Shown: positions 63,172 to 64,000 of the stretch, piece by piece
Numbering within the stretch: position 1 is the stretch's first letter
Layout: the number at the start of each line of letters is the position of its first letter
NCBI RefSeq assembly: GCF_017163755.1
Contig: NZ_JAFIWC010000002.1
Coordinates: forward strand, 62,001 to 126,000
Length of the DNA: 64,000 nt
Direction: 5' to 3'
Source of the DNA: Xanthomonas sp.
GTDB taxonomy: Bacteria > Pseudomonadota > Gammaproteobacteria > Xanthomonadales > Xanthomonadaceae
The notes under the pieces: generated by a model
Database searches by the model: none
Seen by the model: only the letters and a program-made list of their open reading frames with translations
Told to the model about the DNA's origin: nothing
Position numbers and translations under genes: made by a program

Positions 63172-64000
63172 GCGCGTTGAACCTGTCGGCGTTGGCGGTG
63201 CGCGAACGCGCGGTCACCGTCTTCCTGATCTTGCTGATATCGCTGGCCGGCGTGGTGTCCTTCTTCAAGCTGGGACGCGCCGAGGATCCGGCCTTCACCG
63301 TCAAGGTGATGACGATCGTGACCGCGTGGCCCGGGGCCACGCCGCAGGAAATGCAGGACCAGGTGGCCGAGAAACTGGAGAAGCGCCTGCAGGAACTGCG
63401 CTGGTACGAGCGCAGCGAAACCTATACCCGGCCGGGCCTGGCGTTCACCACGCTGACCCTGCTGGACAGCACGCCGCCGGCGCAGGTGCCGGAGGAGTTC
63501 TACCAGGCGCGCAAGAAACTGGCCGACGAGGCCGCCAACCTGCCGGCCGGCGTCGTCGGGCCGCTGGTCAACGACGAGTACGCCGACGTGACCTTCGCGC
63601 TGTACGCGCTGAAGGCCAGGGGCGAGCCGTTCCGCGCGCTCGCGCGCGACGCGGAGGGCCTGCGCCAGCGCCTGCTGCATGTCCCCGGGGTCAAGAAGGT
63701 CAACATCATCGGGGAACAGCCCGAGCGCATCTACGTGGAGCTTTCGCACGCGCGGCTGGCCACGCTGGGGGTCAGCCCGCAGGACGTGTTCGCGGCGCTG
63801 AACGGACAGAACGTGCTGACCCCGGCCGGATCGGTGGAGGCGAAGGGCCCGCAGATCTTCATTCGCCTGGACGGTGCGCTGGACGAGCTGGAAAAGATCC
63901 GCAACACCCCGATCGTGGCCGACGGCCGTTCGCTGAAGTTGCGCGACATCGCCACCATCACGCGCGGCTACGAGGACCCGTCGACGTTCCTGATCCGCAA
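63168..64000 (+). CDS. RND efflux inner-membrane permease (partial, runs off the end)
   Basis: The first 277 residues of a proton-driven RND pump. It starts at a GTG (63168) overlapping the adaptor stop as GTGA. The N-terminal membrane helix (AVTVFLILLISLAGVVSFFKLGRAEDPAFTVKVM) and the periplasmic porter domain (AWPGATPQEMQDQVAEKLEKRLQEL, GVKKVNIIGEQPERIYVELSHARLATLGVSPQDVFAAL) are of the TriC/AcrB type. The rest, about 750 residues, lies beyond 64000. Substrates unknown. Confidence 0.95.
   Translation, partial: MSALNLSALAVRERAVTVFLILLISLAGVVSFFKLGRAEDPAFTVKVMTIVTAWPGATPQEMQDQVAEKLEKRLQELRWYERSETYTRPGLAFTTLTLLDSTPPAQVPEEFYQARKKLADEAANLPAGVVGPLVNDEYADVTFALYALKARGEPFRALARDAEGLRQRLLHVPGVKKVNIIGEQPERIYVELSHARLATLGVSPQDVFAALNGQNVLTPAGSVEAKGPQIFIRLDGALDELEKIRNTPIVADGRSLKLRDIATITRGYEDPSTFLIR

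Overview
The window comes from a high-GC gammaproteobacterium that looks like a Xanthomonas (or close Xanthomonadaceae). The evidence is codon use of roughly 70% GC, GTAG-type REP doublets built on TGTAGGAGCGGCTTCAGCC, a C-rich small RNA beside polA that matches the layout of Xanthomonas sX13, and a DUF2782 lipoprotein divergent from polA.

Layout. (1) 1-5100 is housekeeping: a DUF421 membrane protein, the sX13-like sRNA, polA, the DUF2782 lipoprotein, then a repeat-rich gap. (2) 5101-47010, all on the minus strand, is one large type VI secretion (T6SS) locus. In transcription order it reads tssB, tssC, hcp, tagJ, tssE, tssF, tssG, clpV; then an effector-like island of lower GC (deaminase-fold protein, caspase-like cysteine-peptidase candidate, HNH nuclease candidate); a eukaryotic-like Ser/Thr kinase; PAAR, TPR-methyltransferase; vgrG, a DUF6931-like gene, fha; tssK, tssL, tssM, tagF, pppA, a PpkA-type kinase with a formylglycine-enzyme-like tail, a small membrane protein, a complete two-partner secretion pair (tpsB, tpsA) and finally tssA. 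I found no tssJ. The TssL has its own OmpA-like peptidoglycan-binding domain. An AraC-type regulator is divergent from tssB. (3) 47958-50383 is miscellaneous: a universal stress protein, a maltose O-acetyltransferase-like protein and a frameshifted nucleotidyltransferase. (4) 50598-54319 is a TonB-dependent receptor translationally coupled to a probably exported class V PLP enzyme. (5) 54633-61024 holds small enzymes each paired with a regulator: isochorismatase/LysR, LysR/aldo-keto reductase, a tautomerase, oxidoreductase/TetR. (6) 61359-64000 is a TetR regulator followed by an RND efflux operon that runs off the end.

The most notable observations are these. A shared 18-bp box (consensus CTGAGACGAAATGTCGGG on the coding strand) precedes four T6SS units (tssB, PAAR, vgrG, tssK) and so appears to define the regulon. 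A two-partner secretion adhesin/exoprotein system is embedded, with overlapping start and stop codons, inside the T6SS phosphorylation-pathway operon. Three candidate toxin or effector genes sit in a low-GC island. The 3' end of fha is duplicated between two REP doublets.

How the genes work together: the TssBC sheath, Hcp tube and VgrG/PAAR tip would be assembled on the TssEFGK baseplate and the TssLM membrane complex, and recycled by ClpV. The PpkA/PppA/Fha/TagF set would control firing by threonine phosphorylation. TpsB would export TpsA to the cell surface, possibly co-expressed for contact with target cells.
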